DNA of 64,000 bases from Epilithonimonas caeni DSM 17710 (GCF_000426465.1 NZ_AUFK01000001.1:34383-98382), one strand, 5' to 3'. Counted from the first letter of the stretch, positions 34,451 to 44,589 are shown. Notes: generated from the sequence alone by a model not told the origin. Numbers and translations are program-made.

Positions 34451-37144
34451 TTACCAAATCACTTTTTGCTTTTCTTCGAACGGAATCTCAGGATTCAGAA
34501 TCTCAAAAATTAGGTTTCTGATAGAATCCTCCACTTCGTTATCTTCGATATCAATGAAATTGAGGTTTTGTGGACCATCATTGACTTCTGCAAAAGACCA
34601 AATCGCAGTTTCTACATTTTCCGGTTTTATATCAAGAGAATTGGTGATGCAGTATTTGTAAATTGAAAGTTGTAAAGCCTGTTTGTAATCGTCTCGAAAG
34701 AATAATTCCGGGAGTTTTTCCTGTTTGTTTTTTCCTAAGTTGATCGTTAAATTTTTTGGTTTTGCTGTTTTATAATCAATGACCCTGGTGATTCCGTCCA
34801 GCCTGTCGATTCTATCAATGAAACCATAAAAACTGATTTTATCGTTTTGATTTTCATCCAGGAAAAAATCACAGTTGATTTCTTTTTCCAAATCCAGGAT
34901 TTCCAAAGCAGAACCATTTTTCACCAGTTCCAAATCATACTCTACAATATTGCGCACTACCCTTTTGGCAATTTCTTTGTGGATATAATTCATTCCGCGG
35001 TCGTAGAATTCGGGCTGGTGCTTTAGCTTTTCAATTGCAAAATCTATTGCTGAATCTGCTTGTTGAAGCAAATTTTCCAGATCGTAAACCGACAATATTC
35101 TACCTTTTACCGGTTCGTGTAAAAACTGCAAAGCAAAATGGACCAGGTTTCCATAGTTTCTTTGCGAAAGTTCTTCTTCTATTTCGGTGGTTTCCCTGGT
35201 TTTAAGAAGTTGATTCAGATAGAAATCAATCGGGTTATAAAGATAACTCACGAGATGAGAAGCAGAAACCCGGTTTTTCCATTCGTTCAGAAGCCGCATC
35301 ACCTCATCATTTTTTTCAATCTTCATCAATTCCTGAGCAATTGGTTCTGAAGAATTCTCGATGATGATATGTTCTATCTTGTGTGGACTTTCCATTTCCA
35401 ATTGTGTGATGAAACGGCTTTTTTCGCCTGTGTTAACGCCTGAACTCAAAGCATTATAAAGCAAATAAACATTTTCCGAATTCTGAATCAATCGGTAAAA
35501 GTGATAAGCATAAATACTGTCATTTTCCAGGAAAGTATTCAGTCCAAAATTCTTTCGGACATCAAACGGAATGTAAGTGTTTTGAGTATTTCCCAACGGT
35601 AATTTTCCTTCATTTACAGATAACAATATGATATTCTTGAAGTTTAGAAGACGTGTTTCCAAAAGCCCCATGATCTGGAATCCTGCCAACGGTTCTCCCA
35701 CAAAATCAATACTTTCTGAATTAACCAATTGATTGATCAGAACCTCCAGAGTCTCTATTTTGACATCAATCTGATAAGGCAGTAATTGATTTTTGATGAT
35801 CTTGAAAACGTTTTCAAACAACGCAATATTCTCATACTGAATATCATCCAGTTCTTTGAATTTGAGCTCGTAACAGAACTTAATCAATAAGTCTAAAAAT
35901 GTCTGATAGTTTTCCGGTTTTTGCAAAAGCTGGAAATAACTAAGGTTTCCAAGTAATTCCCGTAGCAAAGTTTTAGAAATATAAACGATGTTTCTTTCTT
36001 CTATCGCTGCGATAAAATTCCTGATCACTTCAGAATCTTTTTCATCATTTGGTAATTCTTCCAGGATCGGTAAAACATCGGCGTAATAATAGCTAGATGA
36101 TTTTTTTTCCTGTTGTTTCTGAAGATAGAACAGTTTTTTAATTGCATTACTAAACGATAAGTTCTTCAATGGAAATCCCATGGTGATGTTCACACTTTCA
36201 ACAACACTCAGACTATCTAAAACGGCTGGTAAAAGGTTCTCATCGAGCAATACCAAAGCAGTTTCCGACAATTCTTCTTTCGGGATTTTTTTCAAGATCT
36301 CGGGAAGGAATTTTGCTTGAACAATGTTTCCGGAAACTTCGTAGGTTTTGATATTTTTTGGTTGCCTGAACTGATTTTCAATCCATTTAAAATCCCGACT
36401 GTCATTAAATTCTTTCCACTTCAACGTTTCTCGCAGGAATTTTCCGGATTCCTGTCTTTCGTCATCAATATAATATTGGTCGGCTTGGAAATACGTTTCC
36501 GCTTTGTTCCATTGCAAAAGCTGTCTTACCAATTGCTCTTCCACTCTTGATAGTGCATTGAATCCACAGAATACAAATTGGCGATCGGTTTGTCTGGCAA
36601 AGTTCTCAATCTTGGAAAAAGCTTCCTGATAAAGCATTCCGGAAGTGGCGAGATTTTCCTTTTCAAGGTCTGATTTCAGAAGTGGAAGAAACTCGTTCAT
36701 CTTTCGCCAGAAATTGAGGTTCCGTTTTCTTGGGTTGTCACCATCTCCAAGATTTTCGCCCCAGTTTTTGATCCGTTCTTCGTCCAGCATCCACAAAAGA
36801 ATTTTCTGATCATCGTCTGAGAATTTCATCATATCATCCCAATCTTTCTGCAAAGTCGGAAACCATTTCAGAAAACCAGAAAAATCTTCGGAAGCATCAA
36901 TCCTATTATAAATACGAAATGCAAACAACCAAAGTGCGATTCCTTTGATTTCTATATTTTCTGATAATTCTGCTATGAGTTCATCTATTGTAACGAAGTT
37001 GGACAAAAGTCCTTCGTAATGCTTTTCTTTCAGGATTCTCTTGATGAAAACCATTGGTCTTTTTCCGGGCAAGACAATGTCCAAATTGGAAATATCCTGT
37101 TGGTTTTCTAATAATTCTGAAATGATCTTCTGAAGAAACTGCAT
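34451..37144 (-). CDS. PD-(D/E)XK nuclease family protein, AddB/RexB-like
   Basis: An 897-residue protein. The C-terminal third is a RecB-type nuclease: SASHLVSYLYNPIDFYL, NYGNLVHFALQFLHE and the core GFIDRIDRLDG, then RVIDYKTAK (the D...D-x-K metal site) near residue 785. The N-terminal two-thirds resembles the degraded helicase of AddB-type subunits, with LPGKRPMVFIK near residue 24 but no clean Walker A. Such proteins process double-strand DNA ends together with an AddA/UvrD-like helicase-nuclease, which is not in this window. The ATG is immediately preceded by a terminator hairpin on the same strand. Confidence 0.85.
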   Translation of the reverse strand: MQFLQKIISELLENQQDISNLDIVLPGKRPMVFIKRILKEKHYEGLLSNFVTIDELIAELSENIEIKGIALWLFAFRIYNRIDASEDFSGFLKWFPTLQKDWDDMMKFSDDDQKILLWMLDEERIKNWGENLGDGDNPRKRNLNFWRKMNEFLPLLKSDLEKENLATSGMLYQEAFSKIENFARQTDRQFVFCGFNALSRVEEQLVRQLLQWNKAETYFQADQYYIDDERQESGKFLRETLKWKEFNDSRDFKWIENQFRQPKNIKTYEVSGNIVQAKFLPEILKKIPKEELSETALVLLDENLLPAVLDSLSVVESVNITMGFPLKNLSFSNAIKKLFYLQKQQEKKSSSYYYADVLPILEELPNDEKDSEVIRNFIAAIEERNIVYISKTLLRELLGNLSYFQLLQKPENYQTFLDLLIKFCYELKFKELDDIQYENIALFENVFKIIKNQLLPYQIDVKIETLEVLINQLVNSESIDFVGEPLAGFQIMGLLETRLLNFKNIILLSVNEGKLPLGNTQNTYIPFDVRKNFGLNTFLENDSIYAYHFYRLIQNSENVYLLYNALSSGVNTGEKSRFITQLEMESPHKIEHIIIENSSEPIAQELMKIEKNDEVMRLLNEWKNRVSASHLVSYLYNPIDFYLNQLLKTRETTEIEEELSQRNYGNLVHFALQFLHEPVKGRILSVYDLENLLQQADSAIDFAIEKLKHQPEFYDRGMNYIHKEIAKRVVRNIVEYDLELVKNGSALEILDLEKEINCDFFLDENQNDKISFYGFIDRIDRLDGITRVIDYKTAKPKNLTINLGKNKQEKLPELFFRDDYKQALQLSIYKYCITNSLDIKPENVETAIWSFAEVNDGPQNLNFIDIEDNEVEDSIRNLIFEILNPEIPFEEKQKVIW

Positions 37145-37171
37145 AAAAAAGCCTTTAAAAACTTAAAGGCT
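37145..37171 (-). terminator. Rho-independent terminator abutting the AddB-like start codon
   Basis: On the minus strand GCCTTTAA and TTAAAGGC form a stem around GTTTT, followed by six T residues that touch the ATG at 37144. It would end the rsmG-lipoprotein transcript, and it would lie in the leader of any transcript of the AddB-like gene that starts upstream. Confidence 0.75.
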
Positions 37172-37317
37172 CAATTTAATTATTTTTATTGGATTTACTT
37201 AATGTTTCAGTCTATTTTCTCGCTGATCAATTTGATTTTGCAGATTCACGTTAAGATCCTTATGGAATGACAAATCTTGTTTTTTTGTCTGACGTTCGAT
37301 TCGAAGACAAAGTTTAT

Positions 37318-37404
37318 AGCCCCGATTGCAACGGTTACCCCACAGCACGCTTTGGGAAAAGCCCGGGCGCGAGGAGTATGAGTGGAAAGCGGGATCAAGC
37401 TTCT
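37318..37404. repeat. GC-rich REP-like element, copy 3
   Basis: AGCCCCGATTG at the left and GAGTGGAAAGCGGGATCAAG at the right bracket a GC-rich centre (GCCCGGGCGCGAG), adjoining the end of the lipoprotein gene. The AGCCC...AGCGGG...AGC layout matches the blocks at 1546, 4153 and 61430. The rest of the 266-base gap holds a degenerate TCCTTATGGAATGAC repeat (37254-37271) and a terminator. Confidence 0.55.
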
Positions 37405-37410
37405 AAAAAA

Positions 37411-37830
37411 TTATTCAACAACCACTTTTCTCTCCAAGAAAGTGTTGGAGCCTGCTGTATCTTTTCCAGTCCAAAATTTGAATGTGTAAGTCCCTGTCTT
37501 TGTAGGTTTAAAATTAACTCTGCTACCATCTACATAAGTTCCGTCTCCGCAAACATCATTCGTTTTGAAGGCAAAATTAGCGACCGTTCTGACAGAATCG
37601 TTGGTATATTGATAATCGTAGCTGTAAATTCCTTCGCAAGCTTTCGTAAATGTGGAATACAGCTTCATCTCCTGCGTAACGCCAAGCGCCATTGTATCCA
37701 TCGGAATCTGGACACTGTCAATCTTGGTTGCATAAACATTCGTGATCTCTGTGTAATCGTCGTTGTCATTACAAGACATAACCAATGCTGAAAACAAGGT
37801 CAACATTGATAAAATAAATACATTCTTCAT
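37411..37830 (-). CDS. Small predicted lipoprotein, function unknown
   Basis: A 139-residue protein with a lipoprotein signal: a hydrophobic start followed by LVMSC, so Cys20 is the likely lipidated residue. The acidic DNDDYTE follows. The body is beta-rich with two further Cys residues (ACEGIYSYDY and DVCGDGTY) that could form a disulfide, and it ends in an Ig-like KTGTYTFKFWTG pattern. I do not recognise a family. It lies 14 bases after rsmG on the same strand and ends at a REP-like block, so it is probably the last gene of that operon. Confidence 0.8.
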   Translation of the reverse strand: MKNVFILSMLTLFSALVMSCNDNDDYTEITNVYATKIDSVQIPMDTMALGVTQEMKLYSTFTKACEGIYSYDYQYTNDSVRTVANFAFKTNDVCGDGTYVDGSRVNFKPTKTGTYTFKFWTGKDTAGSNTFLERKVVVE

Positions 37831-37844
37831 AATCGTTTCTTTAT

Positions 37845-38480
37845 TTAGTTATTAAAATTACCCTTTGATAGGTAAACCACTTTTTTTGTATCAAAAAATT
37901 CGCCTTCAAAATAATTTTTAAGACTGAAGATCTCGCATCTCAATCCGGCAAGCTCCTCTGCCAAATCGCCACCTTTGAGATAAAGAATGCCGTTATGCTT
38001 CGGATTGAATTGTTCTTTTTCAAATTTCCCTCTCAACCAAGTTAAAAAAACCGGCATTTGTGTAACAGCTCTGCTGACGACAAAATGGAACTTTTCTTTC
38101 AACTGTTCTGCTCTCATATGATAAGCTGTAACATTTTTCAGGCCAAGGCTTTCGGCCACCCCCTTCACTACTGTTATTTTTTTTCCGATACTATCTACCA
38201 GGGTGAACCGGACGTTTGGGAATAAAATAGCCAACGGAATCCCCGGAAAACCTCCGCCTGTTCCGATATCCAAAACCTTGGTCCCGTCTGCAAACTCCAT
38301 CACTTTTGCTATTCCCAAGGAATGTAGAATGTGTTTTTCATAAAGACTATCGGTATCTTTTCTGGAAATCACATTGATTTTCTCATTCCAATCTTTGTAC
38401 AAAGTTTCGAGTCCTGCAAATTGATTTTTTTGCTCGCTGGTAATATCGGGGAAATATTTTAAAATTAAATCTAAAGACAT
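37845..38480 (-). CDS. rsmG: 16S rRNA (guanine527-N7) methyltransferase
   Basis: A 211-residue SAM-dependent methyltransferase that modifies G527 of 16S rRNA, formerly GidB. Recognisable blocks are NVISRKDTDSLYEKHILHSL, KVLDIGTGGGFPGIPLAI (SAM-binding loop), FTLVDSIGKKITVV, and VVSRAVTQMPVFLTW. Length is typical. It precedes the small lipoprotein gene by 14 bases and follows a terminator of the large T9SS gene. Confidence 0.95.
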   Translation of the reverse strand: MSLDLILKYFPDITSEQKNQFAGLETLYKDWNEKINVISRKDTDSLYEKHILHSLGIAKVMEFADGTKVLDIGTGGGFPGIPLAILFPNVRFTLVDSIGKKITVVKGVAESLGLKNVTAYHMRAEQLKEKFHFVVSRAVTQMPVFLTWLRGKFEKEQFNPKHNGILYLKGGDLAEELAGLRCEIFSLKNYFEGEFFDTKKVVYLSKGNFNN

Positions 38481-38523
38481 AAGGCGAAATTATGAAAAGA
38501 TTTGAATATTCTGTTCATATAAA

Positions 38524-38569
38524 TAAAAAATCACCGAGGTTGATCGGAACCATACCCCAGTGATTTGAA
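38524..38569 (-). terminator. Rho-independent terminator after the T9SS cargo gene
   Basis: On the minus strand AAATCACTGGGG and CCTCGGTGATTT pair around a long loop and are followed by a T-rich run. It lies about 20 bases after the stop at 38590. Confidence 0.65.
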
Positions 38570-38589
38570 AGTTATATATGTAAATTGTG

Positions 38590-41500
38590 TTATCTCAAGA
38601 CTTTTTTGGTAACCACTTTGTTACCCGATTTTACTTTGATGACATACACCCCTTCTGCAAGGTTTGTTTTGTTTATCAATACTTCTTTCTTGGCATTTTG
38701 GGTGTTGAACAACAACCTTCCGGCCAAGTCATAAAGATCAACTTCATCAATATTATCATCTGACCTCACAACGAAGTTCTGATTGTCTTTTGTAACAATG
38801 ATACCTTTTAATATATCATCATTAGTTCCAAGTGTTACAGACGACCTGTAGACAATCTCGAATCTATCTTCATACTGTCCGGAATTGGTGTAGAAAATAT
38901 AAGACCCATCGGTTACGCTAACAATTTTATTAAGATATTTGTCCTTCAAATATACTGACTGAGTATCTTTGAATATCCCGTCTTTATCAGTCAAAGAAAT
39001 CGTGTAGTTTCCTGAAACTGCAGCTTTGAATCCGATCTTTGTAATATCATCTAAGTTGAAAGTAGGATCTTTTGATTGTATAGCCAGTTTATGACTGTCC
39101 AAGATACTCCAGAAAGAGTCACTTCCTATCGCCAACAAGTCTGCATCATAATCTACATCAAAAGCATTCGTTGCGTTGTTAATATATCCTATCAGAATTT
39201 CGTTGTTCACATCTGTCGGTGATTTGAACTCCAGCCAGAATCTATTTTTCTGGGCGCCCCTGTTATAATAATTCGCAATATCAGGAGTTCTCATTGAGTT
39301 CGTAAAGTTAAGCGGCTGACCTTTGCCGGCTTCTTTTGCCTGAATTATAAAACCTTGTCCTACGGCAATGTTCCCATTTGGTTTTCTATTGTTATATCCA
39401 AAATATGTTGCCGAAGCACCACCTGTAGAATTCAGGATCGCATAATTATTCCCACTGTAATTAGTGCTTTGCTGAGACGTGATCTGCCCATCATTGTTGG
39501 TCCAGAAATAGGCTGTCCCATTTACCTTAGTTTTGTTGTGCTCATAGAAATCATCAAAGCTAATGTTGGATGGATATGGATTCCCTACCATGTTATAGCC
39601 TTTTGTAGCACCACTCCATCTAAGGTCATATGAATTGATATCTCCATTTTGTGGTGTTCCTACAAATTGGAATTGGGATGGTGTTGTGGTAACAGTAACA
39701 TTATCCGGGAAGCTATTTTTACCGCGTATCGCATATCCTCTTGCAGGCAAGAAAGTGGATGAAGAGTTTAGTGCGATATTCTCTGCTGTGATTGATGTCA
39801 CAAAATAGTCAGTAGCTTCATTGTAAATATAAAATCTATTCCAAGGTGTTCCTGTTCCAGTGCCTCCATTAGCCTGGTTATAACCATCTGAGAACTGGTA
39901 AAGATTCTGTCCGGAAACTGGTGATGACCAATAATTATAGCCCATTTTTGGTATGACCGCTTGTTTTTTCACAGTGATGTTTCCCGTGTTGGCCGCTGTT
40001 CCATTTTGTAATAAATTGGCATTGTTTTCAATCACAAAACCCGTAGCAGAAGCATTGTTCAGAATTTGTCCATTTACAGTGACATATCCTCCGGTATTGA
40101 TAGTAAGCGTTCCTCCGGTATTTACGGTAAGATTGCTACTTACAAAATTGCCATAAGTGTTTGTGTCATAATCTGTATCAATGATTGCATTTTTAGTAGC
40201 ATTAGGCGTTCCATTGCTCCAATGTGGATCAGCTGGATTTAGCCATATTGTATCATTTGAAGTATTAATTAAATTATAGTATATCCCTCCAATCTCAGGG
40301 CCTAATCCTCCAGTGATAAACTGCATTTTATATTGAACATAGTAGGTATTGTAAAGATATAGTCTAATATAAACTTTTTCACCTGGTGCTAATTTGAATC
40401 CATTATCGAATGAAAAGTTCTGCGCAGTGTAAGCAGTAGGAACGGTGCCTGTGGCCATAACCACTACACCACTTGAAAAATCTGCTGTTTTGGAGTATCT
40501 TATTTCATATTTCGAGTTATTCGTCCCGCTTGCATAATAATCAAATGTTTTTGGCTCAATAGTTTTATTTGTGCTGTTATTCTCTAATACAAACTGGATA
40601 TATCTGGATGAATTAAAATTTGTATTGTCCTGACCACTCTGAGTTTCCACATAAAAAACTTTAGGGTTGGTCTCTCCTCCTACTGTTATTCCTGTACCAC
40701 CATTTCCCGTAACTGTTGTAGAATTTATGAATGATTGAAACGAAGTTGCAGTAAAATTAGTATTATCCCATCTGATAAGTGGTGAAGTAACATTCGGTCC
40801 GTTATTGATAATTACCGTTGCCGAATTGGAAACACCATATTCGTTTGTAATGTAATATGTGAAAGCGTCTGCACCAATATAGTCTTTTGCCGGCACATAA
40901 TTGATGCTTTTATCCGCATTAAGCGTTGCGCTTCCGTGAGATGGCTGAGTAAATGTCAAAGAATTGATCTTGTTGCTGTAATCATCATTGATAAGTACAT
41001 TAATATCAATATCATTATTAACAATATTTGCCACATTATCATCATATGCTATAGGTGCTGTTGAACTGAACTCAACATTTCCGATAAATGCAGGCCCTAC
41101 GTTGTCCCCATTTTTCAAAAGAATCTGGAAAGCATTCCAAGTATCATAAACATAGACCCTCAGATATACGACCTGTCCATCTGTCGCAATCGGTTTTGAG
41201 AAATTGGTCAAAGAGATTGTATTTGGACCTGTCCCTGTAACCGTGGTCTCCGGCAAAACATTAAAAAACGTTGTAAAATTACTGTTAAGAGAGTAATCTA
41301 TTTTGATCTTAGCATCTCCCCCTTGTGTCATACATAGGAAGTTGAACTCAGATAAATTCAGTTTATAACCATTTTTCGGACTGATCGTGAACTGGATATA
41401 TTTTGACTTATCTACCGTGACAGCATTTTTATCTGGCCAACCGCTAGTCTGAAACGCATTATACCCACTGATACTGATATTTGAAACGTATGACTGGTTT

Positions 41501-42702
41501 ACTGTAGATGTTATATTCCCAACGTTAATATGTGTATTATAAACACTGGCTGTAAAATTGGAATTATTCCATCTTGTCAAAGGCGTATTTACATTTTCTA
41601 CAACACTGATGCTAACAGCAGCCTCATTTGACAAACCAGTAGAATTACTTGCCCTGTATTTAAAAGAATCGGACCCGGTATATCCTGTCTCCGGTTTATA
41701 TGTTACACTTGTGGTTCCATTTACAGTTAATGTTCCGTGTGCAGGCTGTTGGGTAACAGTTACTCCATCGATAGCCAACACCGAGGTATCATTACTTAAA
41801 ATATTGAAATCCGATTCGTTATTTTTGTAAGCAGTAAAGGAATCATTATTTGCAACCGGTACAGCTGTCACTACATTGATACTTACAGTAGCCTCATTTG
41901 ATGAGCCTGCGGCATTCACCGCTTTGTATTTGAAAGAATCTGTACCATCATAACCTGTTGATGGTACGTAGGTTATATTTGTAATTCCGTTTGCTGTTAC
42001 AGTTCCGTGTGTAGGTTGTTGGGTTATTGTAATACCTGTGATGGCCGAACCTGAAGTATCATTGGACAATACATCCAGATTTGCACTAGTATTTTTATAC
42101 ACAGAATAAGAATCGTTGTTTGCAACCGGCACAGTCGCCTGTTCTTCGGTCAACTTCAAAGTGTTGGCCTTGATTCTCCAACCTCCATTCCAGTTATTTC
42201 CAGATGAATAGAAACGTACAATAAGCGTTTGGGTACCCGTAAGTGTTACATTTAAGGGAATGTTTTTAACTGGATTGGCAGCAATAGGTTCATTATTCAC
42301 CAATATCGTTGAACCTACACTATACATATAGGCATAATCATCGATACTGTTGTTGTTTGGTGCAACATAATATCTTATGGTATAATGCGTAGGTCCGGGA
42401 TTCAGCTTTTCCTGCTCAAAAGCCAGATTCGAAATTTTTACTTGGCTCCCATTAGAAGAGCTTACTGAAAATCCAAAATAACGGTAATGTACTATATCAC
42501 CATTATTCCATCCTGTCACGGTCATTCCTTGAGAATTATAGGAAACCGGATTTTGGCTTGTGCCGACAGCTGTTGCAATTACTTTACCAGCAGAATAGCT
42601 TACATTTCCGTCAGAAGTCAATGCCCATCTTACAAGATCGGTCTGCGCATTCAGTAAAAAATAAGATATTATAAATAATAAAGAAAGGTGTTTTTTCATC
42701 AT
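38590..42702 (-). CDS. Large T9SS cargo protein with tandem Ig-like repeats
   Basis: A 1370-residue secreted protein. The signal peptide ends LLNAQ (about residue 20). Two closely similar Ig/cadherin-like repeats (PF17963 type, V.VANNDS...LSNDTS...TQQP.HGT) occupy about 192-278 and 281-368, and a divergent third lies near 550-635 (INDDYSNKINSLTFTQPSHG). The last about 75 residues are a type A T9SS sorting tail (NIDEVDLYDLAGRLLF, NLAEGVYVIKVKSG, VVTKKVLR). The tail sends it through the type IX system to the cell surface. The central region has the W..GTPN...ANG-like adhesin blocks common in such proteins. Adhesion or surface display is inferred. An ATG one codon later (MKKH) is an equal start. 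Confidence 0.9.
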   Translation of the reverse strand: MMKKHLSLLFIISYFLLNAQTDLVRWALTSDGNVSYSAGKVIATAVGTSQNPVSYNSQGMTVTGWNNGDIVHYRYFGFSVSSSNGSQVKISNLAFEQEKLNPGPTHYTIRYYVAPNNNSIDDYAYMYSVGSTILVNNEPIAANPVKNIPLNVTLTGTQTLIVRFYSSGNNWNGGWRIKANTLKLTEEQATVPVANNDSYSVYKNTSANLDVLSNDTSGSAITGITITQQPTHGTVTANGITNITYVPSTGYDGTDSFKYKAVNAAGSSNEATVSINVVTAVPVANNDSFTAYKNNESDFNILSNDTSVLAIDGVTVTQQPAHGTLTVNGTTSVTYKPETGYTGSDSFKYRASNSTGLSNEAAVSISVVENVNTPLTRWNNSNFTASVYNTHINVGNITSTVNQSYVSNISISGYNAFQTSGWPDKNAVTVDKSKYIQFTISPKNGYKLNLSEFNFLCMTQGGDAKIKIDYSLNSNFTTFFNVLPETTVTGTGPNTISLTNFSKPIATDGQVVYLRVYVYDTWNAFQILLKNGDNVGPAFIGNVEFSSTAPIAYDDNVANIVNNDIDINVLINDDYSNKINSLTFTQPSHGSATLNADKSINYVPAKDYIGADAFTYYITNEYGVSNSATVIINNGPNVTSPLIRWDNTNFTATSFQSFINSTTVTGNGGTGITVGGETNPKVFYVETQSGQDNTNFNSSRYIQFVLENNSTNKTIEPKTFDYYASGTNNSKYEIRYSKTADFSSGVVVMATGTVPTAYTAQNFSFDNGFKLAPGEKVYIRLYLYNTYYVQYKMQFITGGLGPEIGGIYYNLINTSNDTIWLNPADPHWSNGTPNATKNAIIDTDYDTNTYGNFVSSNLTVNTGGTLTINTGGYVTVNGQILNNASATGFVIENNANLLQNGTAANTGNITVKKQAVIPKMGYNYWSSPVSGQNLYQFSDGYNQANGGTGTGTPWNRFYIYNEATDYFVTSITAENIALNSSSTFLPARGYAIRGKNSFPDNVTVTTTPSQFQFVGTPQNGDINSYDLRWSGATKGYNMVGNPYPSNISFDDFYEHNKTKVNGTAYFWTNNDGQITSQQSTNYSGNNYAILNSTGGASATYFGYNNRKPNGNIAVGQGFIIQAKEAGKGQPLNFTNSMRTPDIANYYNRGAQKNRFWLEFKSPTDVNNEILIGYINNATNAFDVDYDADLLAIGSDSFWSILDSHKLAIQSKDPTFNLDDITKIGFKAAVSGNYTISLTDKDGIFKDTQSVYLKDKYLNKIVSVTDGSYIFYTNSGQYEDRFEIVYRSSVTLGTNDDILKGIIVTKDNQNFVVRSDDNIDEVDLYDLAGRLLFNTQNAKKEVLINKTNLAEGVYVIKVKSGNKVVTKKVLR

Positions 42703-42728
42703 CTCAGTATTAATAAATTTTCGGGATG

Positions 42729-42736
42729 CAAAATTA
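42729..42736 (-). promoter_or_regulatory. Putative -7 promoter element for the T9SS cargo gene
   Basis: On the minus strand this is TAATTTTG (TAnnTTTG), 26 bases before the ATG. The 331-base gap 42703-43033 otherwise holds the terminator at 42951-42980 and AT-rich sequence in which I see nothing else. Confidence 0.45.
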
Positions 42737-42950
42737 AAATTCTATTTTATGTTATACAATTAACATTTGGTAAGAAATTTGATTCAAACTATCTTGACTT
42801 TAATTCGATGAATCTAACAGTTAGCACGAATCAAATACCATCAAAATAGTCTCAAATAATATTTTTTACAATTATTTATTTTCCAAATATTTTGCAATAT
42901 TATTAATAATAACACAAGAAGAAACTATCCTATCAGTTAGTTTGGATTTA

Positions 42951-42980
42951 AAAAGAAAAAACTATCCTTTGGGATAGTCT
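42951..42980 (-). terminator. Rho-independent terminator after the TPR/LuxR regulator
   Basis: On the minus strand ACTATCC-caaa-GGATAGT is a perfect 7-bp hairpin followed by TTTTTTCTTTTT, about 55 bases after the stop at 43034. Confidence 0.8.
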
Positions 42981-43033
42981 TTGTATGGGTAATGTTGTAG
43001 GTATTTATACGGTACTCATTCAGTATTTATATG

Positions 43034-44287
43034 CTAACTTCTGATTTTCTTGAAAAGATCCTTCCTGTCTTTCAGCTCTAACAGGCTATAAATATTTTTG
43101 ATATGATATTTTACCGTACTCTCTGTAATGAAAAGTTTTTCTGCAATTTCTTTATTTGACAATCCATCAATCATCAATTTTAAAAGATCTTTTTGTCTCT
43201 CTGTTAGCTTTTCTACATCATTCGGAGACAAATATTGATCTATAGAATCGTCATTATAATCGGGATTATTCTGAGAATAATAATTTAGCTCCCGATTCAC
43301 CAACTCCAGCTCTTTCTTGATCCTGAATTTATCTTTTTTCAGATTCTTAGTTTTCCTGTAAAAAGCAAACACTACAAATCCTGCCACCAGAACCACAACA
43401 ACAAGTACAACAATAACCCCAAAAAGGTCAGACTCTTCATGCTTCAATTGCTCCTTTTCTACGAACGCCTTGTCCATCATATGCATTTCAGCAACTTTTG
43501 TCTCCAGATCGTCCATTTTTCTAAGTGTATCCAGCAAAGCCCCAATAGAATAAGCATCATCAAGACGTCCATTCAATTTATAAACCTTCTCCATTTCAGA
43601 AGCAGAATAAATCTTATATTTCAGTATATTACAGCTTTCCGCCATTTTCATACTTTCCTCATAGATATCCTCTGCTTTCCTTACATCCTTCTTCAAACCA
43701 TATAACTCAATCATTTTTCCAAAAACCACAGGTGTATTACAGGTACTAACCCCTTTCATTATTTTCAAAGCCTCATTATACTTTGCCTCAGCCTCTTGTA
43801 GTTTATTATCCTTTAGAAACAAGAAACCTTCCTGCATAAGAATATATGCATCATCCTCCGGATGTGCATTAATATATTTTTGGGCTGCAATATGGGCCAT
43901 AGCTTTTTTACATTTGTCATACTGGTTGGAATCAAAATAAACAAAAGCATATTCATAATCCAGCTTCATCCTCAACAAATTATCATTCGGCAATGTCTTT
44001 GCGATAGCTTCGGATCGATTGAGATAATCCAGACACATCATATGATCATTCACACTACGATAGGTTGTGGCAATATAAAAAAGAATATTAGCTTCTTCTT
44101 CCTTTGTCAGATTATCAGAAAGCAAATAATCTGCAAGCTTCTTCTGGGACAACTTATGATTACCCTCCCTGTTATACCTGATCACCTCCTCTTCGATTCG
44201 CTCCAGGTCAAGTCCCTCAGCACCGAGGGAACCACAAAAGAACGTTAAGAATATTACAACAAAATAACGGATAGATTTATAATTCAT
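43034..44287 (-). CDS. TPR-domain membrane regulator with LuxR-type DNA-binding domain
   Basis: A 417-residue protein. It has a signal sequence (about 1-23) and TPR-like helical repeats through about 280. One strong membrane segment follows at about 290-312 (LFGVIVVLVVVVLVAGFVVF), then a basic coiled linker and a C-terminal LuxR helix-turn-helix at about 352-415 (LTERQKDLLKLMIDGLSNKE in part, ITESTVKYHIKNIYSLL). The topology places the repeats outside and the DNA-binding domain inside, a one-component membrane sensor layout common in Bacteroidota. Its target is unknown. It precedes the T9SS cargo gene on the same strand but is separated by a terminator. Confidence 0.87.
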   Translation of the reverse strand: MNYKSIRYFVVIFLTFFCGSLGAEGLDLERIEEEVIRYNREGNHKLSQKKLADYLLSDNLTKEEEANILFYIATTYRSVNDHMMCLDYLNRSEAIAKTLPNDNLLRMKLDYEYAFVYFDSNQYDKCKKAMAHIAAQKYINAHPEDDAYILMQEGFLFLKDNKLQEAEAKYNEALKIMKGVSTCNTPVVFGKMIELYGLKKDVRKAEDIYEESMKMAESCNILKYKIYSASEMEKVYKLNGRLDDAYSIGALLDTLRKMDDLETKVAEMHMMDKAFVEKEQLKHEESDLFGVIVVLVVVVLVAGFVVFAFYRKTKNLKKDKFRIKKELELVNRELNYYSQNNPDYNDDSIDQYLSPNDVEKLTERQKDLLKLMIDGLSNKEIAEKLFITESTVKYHIKNIYSLLELKDRKDLFKKIRS

Positions 44288-44589
44288 TTGTGTAAATCGT
44301 GTTTTTTATTTAAACCGAATTTTTCAATACAGGCAAAACCTTTAAAAATTCATCCACAAAAATAACTAATTATTAGTATAATATTCTTACACATATTATA
44401 TTTTTATAATTTCTAACGTAATTCTTAATCAAAAACAACTTAATTTAACAAATGTTTGTTTGAATTTCTTCTTTATAAATAGATTTTTGCATAAAACGAA
44501 ATAGGGGTTTCTTGATCAAATACTACGTTGTTATTGTTTTTTCCAAGTGATTTTCAATATATATCATCGCTTTTTTTGGCTAAAAAAAT

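Noticed and set aside
37267..37791. Plus-strand frame opposite the small lipoprotein gene
   Set aside because: It runs through the REP-like block and is a shadow of the lipoprotein on the minus strand, with no motif of its own.
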